NCBI GenBank assembly: GCA_947494975.1
Contig: CANLXA010000006.1
Span: 1-56,281 of the forward strand
Reading direction: 5' to 3'
DNA length: 56,281 bases
Source: an uncultured Roseicyclus sp.
GTDB lineage: Bacteria > Pseudomonadota > Alphaproteobacteria > Rhodobacterales > Rhodobacteraceae
The notes beneath the pieces are model-generated. The model had not been told where the DNA came from, did no database searches, and was given only the letters and a program-made list of their open reading frames with translations. Positions 44,295-53,139 of the stretch are shown piece after piece (the first letter of the stretch is position 1; every line of letters starts with the position of its first letter). A program made the position numbers and the translations under genes.

Positions 44295-45899
44295 ATGTCC
44301 CTTGCCCAAACGTCGCCGGCACGTCTCCCGTCCATTAAAAGTTTTGCCAATTGGGGGATCTTCTGGCTGCTGGTGGCGACGGTCGGGGCCGGCTTCTTCT
44401 TCGCAGACGGCATCAATGCCTTGCTGCGTGCCTGGAGCTTGCCGGAATACAGCCATGGCCCCCTGATCCCGGTTCTGTCTTTGTTGCTGTTTCTGCGGCA
44501 GCTCAAATCGGTGCCAGAAAACCATGCTGCCGTAAATGACCGCTGGCCCGGCGTCGCCGTTGTCGCCTTCGCCTTTGTCGTGGCGGCCTTGGGCAAACTG
44601 GCCCAGATCGACGATATCATCATCTACGCTACGATCATCTGGGTCGGGGGCGTTCTGCTCATCAGCTTCGGCTGGAATGTGGGCAAGCATTTCTGGCCGC
44701 CGGTGCTGCACCTGGTCTATATGCTGCCCCTGCCCGAGACGCTGTATTACAAGATGACCAATCATCTGCAGCTGATCTCCTCAGAGCTCGGTGTCTGGTT
44801 CCTGCGGCTTTTCAACGTGCCGGTCTTTTTGCAGGGCAACATCATCGATTTGGGTGTGTTGCGCCTGCACGTGGCGGATGCATGCTCTGGTCTGGCCTAT
44901 CTGTTCCCGATCCTCAGCTTCTCCTACGTGTTCGCGGTCCTCTACAAAGGTCCAACCTGGCACAAGGCGATCTTGCTGATTTCGGCGGTCCCGATCACGA
45001 TCGTGATGAACTCGGTCCGGATCGCTATCGCCGGGGTCATTGCCAACACCTGGGGTTTGGAATGGCTGGAAGGCTTCACCCATTTCTTCGAGGGTTGGGT
45101 GATCTTCATCGCCTGTATCGTCATTTTGTTCGCCTTGGCCTGGATCATGCTGCGCTTCCAGAAAGAGAAGATGGGTTTGGTCGAAGCGCTGGACCTGGAG
45201 ACCGATGGTTTGGCCACGCAGGCCACCCGTATCCGTCTGATCCAGCCATCCAAGGCCCTCATCACCGTTGCAGCCATGGCCATAGCCGTCTCGGTCGCCT
45301 GGCAATTCGTGCCACAACGCGGTGGAGACATCATTTCGCGCGACAGTTTCGCAACCTTCCCGCGCACCTTGGGGGAGTGGCGCCAGGTGGGCTTCCATCA
45401 ACCGCTGGAGCGCGATGTCGAACTTGCCCTGCAAGCCGATGACTATCATCAGGTCACGTTCCGCAGCCCCGAGGCCGCCGCCGAGGTGGGCCTGTTCATG
45501 GCCTGGTACCAGGATCAGAGCCGGGGGGGCGTTCACAGCCCGGAAATCTGTCTTCCCGCCGCTGGCTGGGAAATCGCCTGGCTGGAACGGACCGATATCA
45601 CCGAGCAGATGGGCACGGCCCTGCCGTTCAACATCAACCGCGCGATTATCGAGCGGGGCTCCACACGGATGATGGTCTACTACTGGTTCCAGCAGGGTGA
45701 ACGCCGGGTGGCCTGGGATATGGCCGCGAAGTTCTGGCTGATGATCGACGGGATTTCCACCGGATCCACGGATGGGGCCATCGTGCGCCTGACAACCTTG
45801 ATCGGCGAAGATGAACCCGATGCCCAGGCCGAGGCACGGTTGCAATCGATCCTGGATGATCTGATCGAGCCCCTGCCCCGCTTTATCCCGGAGGATTGA
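44295..45899 (+). CDS. xrtD: Exosortase-EpsI fusion, XrtD type (VPLPA-CTERM-specific)
   Basis: This inner-membrane transpeptidase-like enzyme cleaves and probably re-links proteins bearing a VPLPA-CTERM tail. In the 534-residue protein, residues 20-285 form an eight-helix exosortase with the catalytic set Cys197 (ADACSGLAYLFP), Arg242 (MNSVRIAIAGV) and His263 (GFTHFFEGW). Residues 320-534 form the fused EpsI domain, with a membrane helix at about 322-338 and the motif GGVHSPEICLPAAGW. The fused layout and a VPLPA-CTERM protein at 21094 on the same molecule point to XrtD. AAGG lies 9 bases before the ATG. The gene is flanked by glycosyltransferases on both sides. Confidence 0.94.
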   Translation: MSLAQTSPARLPSIKSFANWGIFWLLVATVGAGFFFADGINALLRAWSLPEYSHGPLIPVLSLLLFLRQLKSVPENHAAVNDRWPGVAVVAFAFVVAALGKLAQIDDIIIYATIIWVGGVLLISFGWNVGKHFWPPVLHLVYMLPLPETLYYKMTNHLQLISSELGVWFLRLFNVPVFLQGNIIDLGVLRLHVADACSGLAYLFPILSFSYVFAVLYKGPTWHKAILLISAVPITIVMNSVRIAIAGVIANTWGLEWLEGFTHFFEGWVIFIACIVILFALAWIMLRFQKEKMGLVEALDLETDGLATQATRIRLIQPSKALITVAAMAIAVSVAWQFVPQRGGDIISRDSFATFPRTLGEWRQVGFHQPLERDVELALQADDYHQVTFRSPEAAAEVGLFMAWYQDQSRGGVHSPEICLPAAGWEIAWLERTDITEQMGTALPFNINRAIIERGSTRMMVYYWFQQGERRVAWDMAAKFWLMIDGISTGSTDGAIVRLTTLIGEDEPDAQAEARLQSILDDLIEPLPRFIPED

Positions 45900-45921
45900 T
45901 CCTCCGCAAAAGCCCGGAGGA
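45900..45921. terminator. Weak hairpin between convergent xrtD and GT4 genes
   Basis: TCCTCCG (45900-45906) pairs with CGGAGGA (45915-45921) around an 8-base loop, directly after the xrtD stop. There is no T-run, so terminator function is uncertain. Confidence 0.35.
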
Positions 45922-45947
45922 CGCTTGTTGTCGTGTCGTTTGCCGTC

Positions 45948-47204
45948 TCAGGCGCGGCGCAACTCTTCTGCCACTTTGTGCAGTCCGTCGCTGATACGCT
46001 CCACGACACTGTCGCGAGAATAGATGCGCGCCTCAACCTGTTGCAGATAATGCCCTTCGCGGTTGGCCCGTTCGCTGTCGGCCAACAATCCCATGCAGGC
46101 CGTGGCAAAGTCACCGGGTGTATCCGTCAGCTGCAGCCCATCGACAAAGTCTGCCACGAAACCCCGCCCGGAATGGGTGGTGGACACGACGGGACGGCCA
46201 TATTTGGCGGCCTCCATCACCTTGATCTTTGACCCGCCGCCATCTGCAATCGGGCAGATGGCCAGCCGCGCGCGTGCATATTCTTCCGATAGATCCTCGA
46301 CTGGTCCGACGAAATCAACGCCCTTATTCGACCCTAACTCAGCTGTTAGAGACGCCCAATCCCCCAATCCGACTATTCTGGCGCGGGCTTGGGGATGCGC
46401 TGCGTGGATCTGTGGCCAACACTGACGCAGGAACCATTTGACGCCGTCCTGATTTGGCTTGTGTCCGAATGAGCCCACAAACAGGACATCGTGCCCGGCC
46501 GAGGGCGGCGGGAGATCGGCGGGCAGGTTGGGAACCATGGCGACATTGGGGATCATCGCAGTGATGGCGGGGCTCAGATCCCAGATATCTTCTTCCGCGG
46601 CGAACCACACCAACCCCGCCTTGGCCAGGCGCGTGCGCAGCACATCGGATAACGCCTGGATCGAGGTCGGCCCAAAGAGGCTTTGCGTCACACCGCGCCC
46701 CAGAGCCTTCTGGAGATAGGTGGTGTATTTCTGATCGTCCCGGTCATCGACATCGACACAGACTGCGCGCCCCTGATCGGGCGCGTGGACCACGCCCCCG
46801 ACACAGAAAGGATGCGAGTAGCGATAGACCAGCACACTGCGATGGGCGCTGTCGCAAATGGCCTGCAAGGCCCGGGCTATGTCGGGATCGACGGCATAGG
46901 CGGCCCGCGGCGACAGCATCACGCGCGCGCCGTTGATCTTGCGCATCAGCCTGCTTTTGGTGGGCCTGAGACGTCCTGATGAGGGGAGGATATGGATCTT
47001 GCGCGCGCCCGGAAAGATTGACGCGATCCAATCGGGGTCGGGGCCATCATCCATCAAGACCAGATCTGTCGGCCCATTACCCACACAGGCATCGAAGAAC
47101 AGCCGTGTGCGCTGCCCGCCACCGGTCTGGGGATGAATGGCGCCTGCGGGTGCGACGACGATATGCAGCAGATCCTCTGGCGCAGTGGCCCCGGGTTGGA
47201 TCAT
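45948..47204 (-). CDS. GT4-like glycosyltransferase
   Basis: The 418-residue protein has a GT-B fold. The N-terminal domain has an unusual GGGQRTRLFFDA start and a CVDVDDRDDQKY segment like the DxxD linker of TuaH/sugar-transferase relatives. The C-terminal domain has DVLFVGSFGHKPNQDGVKWFL and GGGSKIKVMEAAKYGRPVVSTTHSGRGF, the standard donor-binding region. AGGAG precedes the ATG at 47204. It lies between convergent xrtD and the divergent GMC gene. The donor is unknown. Confidence 0.9.
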   Translation of the reverse strand: MIQPGATAPEDLLHIVVAPAGAIHPQTGGGQRTRLFFDACVGNGPTDLVLMDDGPDPDWIASIFPGARKIHILPSSGRLRPTKSRLMRKINGARVMLSPRAAYAVDPDIARALQAICDSAHRSVLVYRYSHPFCVGGVVHAPDQGRAVCVDVDDRDDQKYTTYLQKALGRGVTQSLFGPTSIQALSDVLRTRLAKAGLVWFAAEEDIWDLSPAITAMIPNVAMVPNLPADLPPPSAGHDVLFVGSFGHKPNQDGVKWFLRQCWPQIHAAHPQARARIVGLGDWASLTAELGSNKGVDFVGPVEDLSEEYARARLAICPIADGGGSKIKVMEAAKYGRPVVSTTHSGRGFVADFVDGLQLTDTPGDFATACMGLLADSERANREGHYLQQVEARIYSRDSVVERISDGLHKVAEELRRA

Positions 47205-47365
47205 CGGAACATCTCCTTCATCGCATCGCGCCTTGGCTCATACAGCCTCGCCACGCGATAAAGCACAAAAGTGTCGCCCGCCGCCACCGGTAGGTCTGCG
47301 GCATTGACCCAGATGCACCGACCGCCGATAGATACGCGACCCAACGCGAGACAGGACAGACCACA

Positions 47366-48952
47366 GTGATCTTGGACAGTCGCAGCCCTGCCGAAGACCG
47401 TATCATCGAATATGACGTATTGATCGCAGGCGCCGGGCCGGCCGGCATCACCCTGGCGCTGGAATTGCGCGATCTGGGTCTTCGCATCGGCCTTCTGGAA
47501 AGCGGCGGCGAAGACTTCGACCCCGATACGCAATTTCTCAATGATGGCACGGTGACCGGTCACAGCGATGGCGTGGATCTGGCCGCAATCCGCTTGCGGA
47601 TGCTGGGAGGGGCCACCAATCACTGGGGCGGGCGATGCGTGCCGATGGACCGGATCGATTTCGAACGCGCGCCCTTGAGTGGGTTGACCGGGTGGCCGGT
47701 CAGTTACGATGCGATGCAACCCTACTATGGCCGCGCACACTCCTATTTCGATATCGGCCCGGCCCATTTCGACCCGCTCCAGATCGGTGGGATCACGCAA
47801 GACGACCTGCTGTTGGCGGATGCCGAGGATCTGCGCACCGTCGTGGTCCGGGAGAGCACGCTGCAATACGGGCCCGCTTACCGCGATGCGTTGGACCGCG
47901 CCCGCGACATCGACCTGTGGCTCTGGAGCAATGTCGTGGCGCTCGAAACCGATGCTGACGGTGCGGTGAGCGCGGTTCAGACCCAGGCATTGGAGGGTCC
48001 GTCGCGTCGCTTTACGGCCCGGTTCGTGGTTCTGGCCTGCGGCGCCGTGGAAAATGCCCGTCAGTTGCTGGTCCAGAATGCGGACAACGAGACCCGGCTG
48101 GGGAATGCCGGCGGCTTTGTCGGTCAGTGTTACATGGATCATCCCGCCGCCGGAGCAGCCTTTCTGTGGCCCAATGAACCGGTCCCGCCCTCTCCCTATT
48201 GGGACTTGCCCGAAGACAGCGACGGGACCCGGGTTCATCTGCTCTGGGCGCCCACCGAAGAGGCGATGGCCCGCGACGGATTGGCCAATATCCAATACTA
48301 CCTTCGTCCCTTCGATGAGGTAGAGAACCTGCGGGTGCGCCAGGCCAACAGCGGGTGGTACGCGCTGCGCAATATGGCCAAGTGGGTCCTGGGCCGGGAC
48401 CGGGACGAGATTGTCCTGTCGGACGCCTATTGTGGCGCGATCAACAATGCCGATGTGATGGCGGGCGATCTTCTGGGCCTGATCGGCCGGGATGAGCCAA
48501 CGCACCGGATCCTGTTGCTGTATGAGGCCGAACAACAACCCACCCGCGACAATGCCGTGACCCTGTCAGAGGAGCGCGACGCCCTGGGGCAGCTGCGTGC
48601 CGATCTGAACTGGGCCCCGTCCGACGCCGATCGCGACAGTATTCTGGCCACCACGACCCTGATTGGCCAGGCCGTTGGGGCCCAGGGCTTCGGGCGATTG
48701 GAGTTCGAAGACCATTTCGAGGAGCCCTATTGGGGCAGTTACACATCCTGGCATCAGATGGGCACGACGCGGATGGCCACAAACCCCGAGGATGGGGTGA
48801 CTGATCCCGATGGCCGGGTCCACGGCAGCCCGAACCTTTACATGGCCGGGGGCAGCGTGATGCCCACCGGGGGGCGCGCCAATCCGACACTGACCATTGT
48901 CGCGCTGACGATCCGGTTGGCCGATCATCTGAAACAAAGGCTGGCGGCATGA
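47366..48952 (+). CDS. GMC-family FAD oxidoreductase
   Basis: This FAD-dependent oxidoreductase has 528 residues. The dinucleotide-binding motif is VLIAGAGPAGITLAL (Gly22/24/27), followed by GGATNHWGGRC. The C-terminal catalytic region has SWHQMGTTRM and the closing GGSVMPTGGRANPTLTIVALTIRLADHL. The family oxidises alcohols or sugars; relatives occur in polysaccharide clusters. The start is GTG at 47366 with AGGA upstream. The stop overlaps the start of the small downstream gene (ATGA), which suggests the two proteins act together. The substrate is unknown; oxidation of an EPS sugar or precursor is a guess. Confidence 0.9.
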   Translation: MILDSRSPAEDRIIEYDVLIAGAGPAGITLALELRDLGLRIGLLESGGEDFDPDTQFLNDGTVTGHSDGVDLAAIRLRMLGGATNHWGGRCVPMDRIDFERAPLSGLTGWPVSYDAMQPYYGRAHSYFDIGPAHFDPLQIGGITQDDLLLADAEDLRTVVVRESTLQYGPAYRDALDRARDIDLWLWSNVVALETDADGAVSAVQTQALEGPSRRFTARFVVLACGAVENARQLLVQNADNETRLGNAGGFVGQCYMDHPAAGAAFLWPNEPVPPSPYWDLPEDSDGTRVHLLWAPTEEAMARDGLANIQYYLRPFDEVENLRVRQANSGWYALRNMAKWVLGRDRDEIVLSDAYCGAINNADVMAGDLLGLIGRDEPTHRILLLYEAEQQPTRDNAVTLSEERDALGQLRADLNWAPSDADRDSILATTTLIGQAVGAQGFGRLEFEDHFEEPYWGSYTSWHQMGTTRMATNPEDGVTDPDGRVHGSPNLYMAGGSVMPTGGRANPTLTIVALTIRLADHLKQRLAA

Positions 48953-49341
48953 CGCGTAAACGAGCATTTCTTCTGGGTCTGTTGGGTATCGTGGGCGTCG
49001 GCGCGGGGGCCAGCATCTGGTCCTGTGGTGCGGGCGCAGTGGAAGAGAGCGCCACCCTGCCCCCGCCCGACCCCGAGCGGCTGCGCGCCGCGCTGGATGA
49101 CATCATTGCGCCGGAGCGGATTGCCCGCGGCTACCGTATGACCCGCTCCCGCGCCGCGCTTGAAGCGGAATTCACGGCCCATCCCGGCCTTGCAACGGCC
49201 AGCGCCGGGGGCTGTTCCGAGACGATGCGCGCCCGTCTGCGCAGGCTGGCGCAGGACGATTTTCAGCGTGGCGACGTGCTCGTGGTCGACCGTCTCGTGG
49301 TCGCGCGTTCGGAATGCATCCTTGCGGGGCTTCTGGCCTGA
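48949..49341 (+). CDS. Small exported protein coupled to the GMC oxidoreductase
   Basis: This 130-residue protein begins MTRKRAFLLGLLGIVGVGAG, a basic-hydrophobic signal or anchor ending near residue 30. A helical, Arg- and Ala-rich domain with two Cys (in GGCSETMRAR and SECILAG) follows. I do not recognise a family. The start overlaps the GMC stop, so it is translationally coupled. Some GMC dehydrogenases have a small exported third subunit, and this could be its counterpart. It ends 16 bases before the convergent repA stop. Confidence 0.7.
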   Translation: MTRKRAFLLGLLGIVGVGAGASIWSCGAGAVEESATLPPPDPERLRAALDDIIAPERIARGYRMTRSRAALEAEFTAHPGLATASAGGCSETMRARLRRLAQDDFQRGDVLVVDRLVVARSECILAGLLA

Positions 49342-49357
49342 CGGCTTTTGACCGGGT

Positions 49358-50356
49358 TCAGGCGCTGTCGCCACGCTGCTTCACCCACCCCAGAAACGCC
49401 TTGTCTGGCGATCTCAGAAGCGGACGCCCCGTGCTCACCCACCAGGCGCGCCACTCGGCCTCCAGCGCATAGACATCCCAACCGGGCATCAGCACGCGCG
49501 CGCGATCCAGTGTCTCGGGCGCCAGGGTCAGATCTCCGGCCCGCTCGATCACCGCATCACGCGGGGTGACGCGCAGGATATCGCCCGGCTCCTCGGTCAG
49601 GTGGTAATCGGGCAGGGCATCGGCGGCGATCATCTCGCGGAGCATGGCGCGAAACACGCGGCGCGGGCTGGCCGATCCGGATTTCTTCAACAGTGTTTCC
49701 ACCGAAACGCGCCATTGATCCTGCCGCCCGCAATGTTTGCGTGTCAGTTCATAGATCCGCCGCTCCAATGGCTTTCGCATGCGAAAATAGTCCCGGCTCA
49801 GCGTCAGGACGGACTTTGCCTGAACCGCCCGATAGAGCCAATCCGACAGCGTCACAGACACGCTGACCATGCGCCCATTGCGGGTGCGGCGCACGATCTG
49901 CCAAGCCTCGATCAGGCCGAAGCCCTGGGTAACCTCCACGCCCCCGGTGGTCAGGTTGGTGGTGATGCGCGTGCCCGCCAGACGTTCGAACGCATCGCGC
50001 AGGCGCCGGTAGCCATCGCCCGACCGGTCCCGGCCCGTGGCCAGCAGCAGATCATGGGCGGTCAATTGCAAGGTCCGCTCGATCGGCCGCCCCATATTCA
50101 GCGCTGCCATCAACTGTGAGGTGCAGAAAATCAGGATGTCCTTGTCGAAGATCGTCGCCCGGCCCTTGACCGACGGCGTCACCGTGATCTCCACCCCGTT
50201 ATGGTCATAGGTCAAGATACGTCGATCGGGCCGCGTCGCCAGTGAGAAGACCGGATGCTCCATCGTACCCAAATCGCCCTTGGGCACGGGATCGAAAATA
50301 TCGCATAGGAACAAATCGCCCGAGAGCTCCAAACTGCCCCCTGCCCTGCCTGTCAT
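49358..50356 (-). CDS. repA: Plasmid replication initiator RepA (RPA type)
   Basis: This initiator has 332 residues and two winged-helix-like domains. Recognisable parts are YDHNGVEITVTPSVKGRAT, DKDILIFCTSQLMAAL, LQLTAHDLLLATGR and the second helix region MRKPLERRIYELTRKHCG. These fit the RPA-type initiators of Rhodobacteraceae RepA plasmids. It is transcribed away from the iterons at 50451-50516, which lie within 150 bases upstream of its start, the usual place for its binding sites. The start at 50356 has only a weak ribosome site; the ATG at 50266 is an alternative. One parS-like palindrome lies inside its coding region. Confidence 0.93.
   Translation of the reverse strand: MTGRAGGSLELSGDLFLCDIFDPVPKGDLGTMEHPVFSLATRPDRRILTYDHNGVEITVTPSVKGRATIFDKDILIFCTSQLMAALNMGRPIERTLQLTAHDLLLATGRDRSGDGYRRLRDAFERLAGTRITTNLTTGGVEVTQGFGLIEAWQIVRRTRNGRMVSVSVTLSDWLYRAVQAKSVLTLSRDYFRMRKPLERRIYELTRKHCGRQDQWRVSVETLLKKSGSASPRRVFRAMLREMIAADALPDYHLTEEPGDILRVTPRDAVIERAGDLTLAPETLDRARVLMPGWDVYALEAEWRAWWVSTGRPLLRSPDKAFLGWVKQRGDSA
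49773..49786. promoter_or_regulatory. parS-like palindrome, copy 2 (inside repA)
   Basis: This is a perfect TTTCGCATGCGAAA within the repA coding sequence, identical to copies at 1307 and 53145. Its conservation inside a gene argues for selection on the DNA site. Confidence 0.65.
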
Positions 50357-50409
50357 CTGCTCTGCCCGCCCGATTTTATCTTCGTGGTTTCGGTGACACC
50401 CAGACTACG

Positions 50410-50615
50410 GACCTGTGGATAAGTCGTCCAGCGATTCCCCTGCATGCTTCGTGGGTTCGGAGTCGGAAGATTGTGGGATCAGAGTCAGTCTATCGTGGGA
50501 TCGGAATCGCCTTGGCTTGAATATGGGCCAAAACGTGCAACGGTTTCAGAGGGTTGAAGGAGAGCACGATTTCCTTAACGAGTATTATAACGATAAATAA
50601 CACATATAAAAATTC
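50410..50615. other. Replication origin: DnaA box, three 22-bp iterons, AT-rich region
   Basis: TGTGGATAA at 50414-50422 is a perfect DnaA box (reverse of TTATCCACA). Three iterons begin at 50451, 50473 and 50495 with exactly 22-base spacing and the shared pattern GTGGGWTCRGARTC. An AT-rich stretch at about 50570-50615 follows, suitable for strand opening. The whole lies between divergent repA and parA, as in iteron-controlled plasmids. Confidence 0.85.
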
Positions 50616-50669
50616 CACCAGACAGGCCGTACCTGGGTTGCAGGCCCTGATTTGCTTAGAAAATCATCT

Positions 50670-50699
50670 CCATGTGACAGTTCTACTTCCATGTGACGG
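50670..50699. promoter_or_regulatory. Direct repeat CCATGTGACRG, candidate parAB operator
   Basis: CCATGTGACAG (50670-50680) and CCATGTGACGG (50689-50699) are spaced 19 bases apart, about 50 bases upstream of the parA start and next to AT-rich promoter-like DNA. The N-terminal helix-turn-helix of this ParA type usually binds its own promoter, so an autoregulatory operator is plausible. Confidence 0.5.
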
Positions 50700-50750
50700 T
50701 TTTTTTGATATTCTATAAAAAACACATAACATCGAGCTTTGGGGCCCAGA

Positions 50751-52136
50751 ATGAGTCCGACCGACGACCTTCCTCCGTATTTCTCCATTAACCCTGACAA
50801 GGCCGTGGAGGATATGGGCGCGCCCACGACCACCGGTACATTTCAACATCTTGCGGAGGCCTGCGCCAGGGGTCGGACCGACCTGACGGGCCGGGGTCTG
50901 GATGATCGGGGACAGAAGACATTACGGCGGTTTTCGACATGGGAGATCACCCGCTACCTGATCCCCGTGGCGCCCGCCCATTTCCGCCGCGTCCTGCGCC
51001 AGAACCCCAACTTGCCCCAGGGCCTGACCGAGACGGAGGGTGGCGCGAAGTGGTTCACCCTCGACGAAGTGCTGCGCCTGCGGGCCCATTTCGCCGCGGA
51101 AGGATCGAAGGCGAAGGGCTACCTGCCCTACCGGCCTGCGGGGTTGCCTGCGAAAATCGCTGCTGTCGCAAATTTCAAAGGCGGTGTCGGCAAGACCTCG
51201 ACCGCGGCCCATCTGGCCATGTCGGCAGCGCTGGATGGCTACCGGGTCTTGGTGGTGGACCTTGATAGCCAAGGCTCCATGACGTCGATCTTCGGCGGAC
51301 GCGTGGCCGATGAATGGCAGACGATCTTCCCGCTTCTGGCGCGCCATTACGGCGAGCATCTGCGCGAGGACAATCGCCGTCGTCTGGACCGTGGCGAGGC
51401 ACCCCAGGCGCTCGATGAAACCTTGGATGAAGCGCTGAAGCTCACGACCCGGGATCTGGTGCAAAAGACCCATTGGCCGAATATCGACCTGATCGGCGCG
51501 CAGCTGGATCTCTATTGGGCCGAGTTTCAGATCCCCGTCTGGCGCATGTCCAGCCGGGGTTGGAAACTGTGGGAGGCGCTGAGCACCCGACTGGAGGCCG
51601 ATGGTGCGCTTGACGCCTATGATCTGGTGATCCTCGATACGCCCCCTGCCCTGGGTTATCTGACGATCAATGCGCTGGCCGCGGCCGATATCTTGTTGGT
51701 GCCGCTCGGCGCAAGTTTCCTGGAATTCGACAGCACCGGGCGGTTTTTCGATATGCTGCATGCCACGTTCAGCTCCATCGAAGACAGTGAGAACATGGCC
51801 GCCCGCGCGTTGGGCCTGGGCGAGACACGGTTTGAATGGGATGCTGTGCGCGCCGTGATCACCCGGTTCGATGGCGCGCAACAGGCCGAGATGGCCGCGC
51901 TGATGCAGGCCTATATGGGCGCCAGCCTCAGCCCCTACCGGCAGGATTACACGGCGTTGATCGGGCAGGCGGGGGAGCAGGTCTCGGGGATTTACGAGGC
52001 CGATTACCGCGACTTCAACCGCGAGACCTATGCCCGGGGCAGGGCAGCCTTTGATGAGACCTATGCGGGCTTCAAGCGGCTTTTGGTCGGGGCCTGGCGC
52101 CGCGATGAATTGGCCGCGGCCCGGGCGGCGGAGTAG
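50751..52136 (+). CDS. parA: ParA partition ATPase with N-terminal DNA-binding domain
   Basis: This is a type Ia ParA of 461 residues. Residues 1-130 form a helix-rich DNA-binding region (FSTWEITRYLIPVAPAHFRRVL; GAKWFTLDEVLRLR resembles a winged helix). The deviant Walker A FKGGVGKTS follows (142-150, signature Lys at KGG), then Walker A' VLVVDLDSQGSMTS and Walker B LVILDTPPALGYLT. It partitions plasmid copies together with ParB. The ATG at 50751 follows a G-rich tract. ParB begins 10 bases after its stop. Confidence 0.95.
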   Translation: MSPTDDLPPYFSINPDKAVEDMGAPTTTGTFQHLAEACARGRTDLTGRGLDDRGQKTLRRFSTWEITRYLIPVAPAHFRRVLRQNPNLPQGLTETEGGAKWFTLDEVLRLRAHFAAEGSKAKGYLPYRPAGLPAKIAAVANFKGGVGKTSTAAHLAMSAALDGYRVLVVDLDSQGSMTSIFGGRVADEWQTIFPLLARHYGEHLREDNRRRLDRGEAPQALDETLDEALKLTTRDLVQKTHWPNIDLIGAQLDLYWAEFQIPVWRMSSRGWKLWEALSTRLEADGALDAYDLVILDTPPALGYLTINALAAADILLVPLGASFLEFDSTGRFFDMLHATFSSIEDSENMAARALGLGETRFEWDAVRAVITRFDGAQQAEMAALMQAYMGASLSPYRQDYTALIGQAGEQVSGIYEADYRDFNRETYARGRAAFDETYAGFKRLLVGAWRRDELAAARAAE

Positions 52137-52146
52137 GAGAGGGCAT

Positions 52147-53106
52147 ATGGCAAAACGCAAACGGCTGTCACCGGCGCTGATCGGGGGGGGAGATCAGGGT
52201 CTGGCCCGCGATACCGAGACATATCGGGATCGCCCGCCCATCGCCCATGTGGCGGCCGATGCCGCCGATCAGGCGGCCTTCGAGGATGTCGCCCGCGCCC
52301 TGACGGAGGCGCGAGAAGAGGGGCGGTTGATCGTGAAGCTGCCGCTCACCGCGATTGAAACCGACCATTTGGTGCGCGATCGGATCGCCTTTGATGATGA
52401 CGAGATGGCGGCGCTGAAAGCTTCGCTTGAGACCCGCGGTCAACAGGTGCCCATCGAGGTGGTGCCTTTGGAGGCGGAGGGCCGATACGGGCTGATCTCG
52501 GGCCTGCGGCGGGTCATGGCTTTGGGCCAGATCGGCGCGACAGAGGTTCTGGCCCTGGTGCGGCGGCCTGAAAGCTCGGCTGAGGCCTATCTGGCCATGG
52601 TCGAGGAAAACGAGATCCGCGCCGGGGTGTCTTTCTACGAACGCGCGCGGCTGGCGTTCGAGGCTGCGCGGCTGAACCTCTATGACAGCCCGCAAGAGGC
52701 CATCTCCCATCTTTTTGCAGGCGCCAGCCCCGCAAAGCGGTCCAAGATCGGGTCCTTTGTCACCGTACATCGGGCATTGGGGGAGGGATTACGGTTTCCT
52801 GCCGCGATCCCGGAGCGGGTTGGCCTGGCGCTGGCCAAGGCCCTGGCGGCGGATCCTGATTTCGCCGCGGACCTGCTGGCGCAATTGGATCAGGCCGCCC
52901 CCGCCACCGCAGAGGCCGAACGTCAGGTCATCGAAGCGGCCCTGTCCCGGGGACGTGGGGCAAAACCGGCCCCCAAAGCCACGCCAGAGGAAATCAGATC
53001 CGGGCTTTTTGCCGAGCGGGGCAGGGGCCGGCTGATCCTCTCGGGCCCCTCCCTGACGGATGACCTGAAGGAGGCTCTGCTTGGCTGGCTGAAGACGCAG
53101 CCCTAG
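52147..53106 (+). CDS. parB: ParB partition protein
   Basis: This centromere-binding protein has 319 residues. The N-terminal ParB/sulfiredoxin-like domain has RDRIAFDDDEMAALKASLETRG and the CTP-box-like GLISGLRRVMAL. The box II segment MVEENEIRAGVSFYERAR and a central helix-turn-helix region (SHLFAGASPAKRSKIGSF) follow, with a short C-terminal dimerisation part. GGAG precedes the ATG. The 24-bp palindrome at 53140, 33 bases after its stop, is the likely binding site. Confidence 0.93.
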   Translation: MAKRKRLSPALIGGGDQGLARDTETYRDRPPIAHVAADAADQAAFEDVARALTEAREEGRLIVKLPLTAIETDHLVRDRIAFDDDEMAALKASLETRGQQVPIEVVPLEAEGRYGLISGLRRVMALGQIGATEVLALVRRPESSAEAYLAMVEENEIRAGVSFYERARLAFEAARLNLYDSPQEAISHLFAGASPAKRSKIGSFVTVHRALGEGLRFPAAIPERVGLALAKALAADPDFAADLLAQLDQAAPATAEAERQVIEAALSRGRGAKPAPKATPEEIRSGLFAERGRGRLILSGPSLTDDLKEALLGWLKTQP

Positions 53107-53139
53107 CCATTCAACCCTCTGGGTGGGCAGCCTCATCGC

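Noticed and set aside
47366-48952. GMC oxidoreductase considered as the missing DprE1 epimerase
   Set aside because: It has the GMC signature regions rather than the vanillyl-alcohol-oxidase fold motifs of DprE1.
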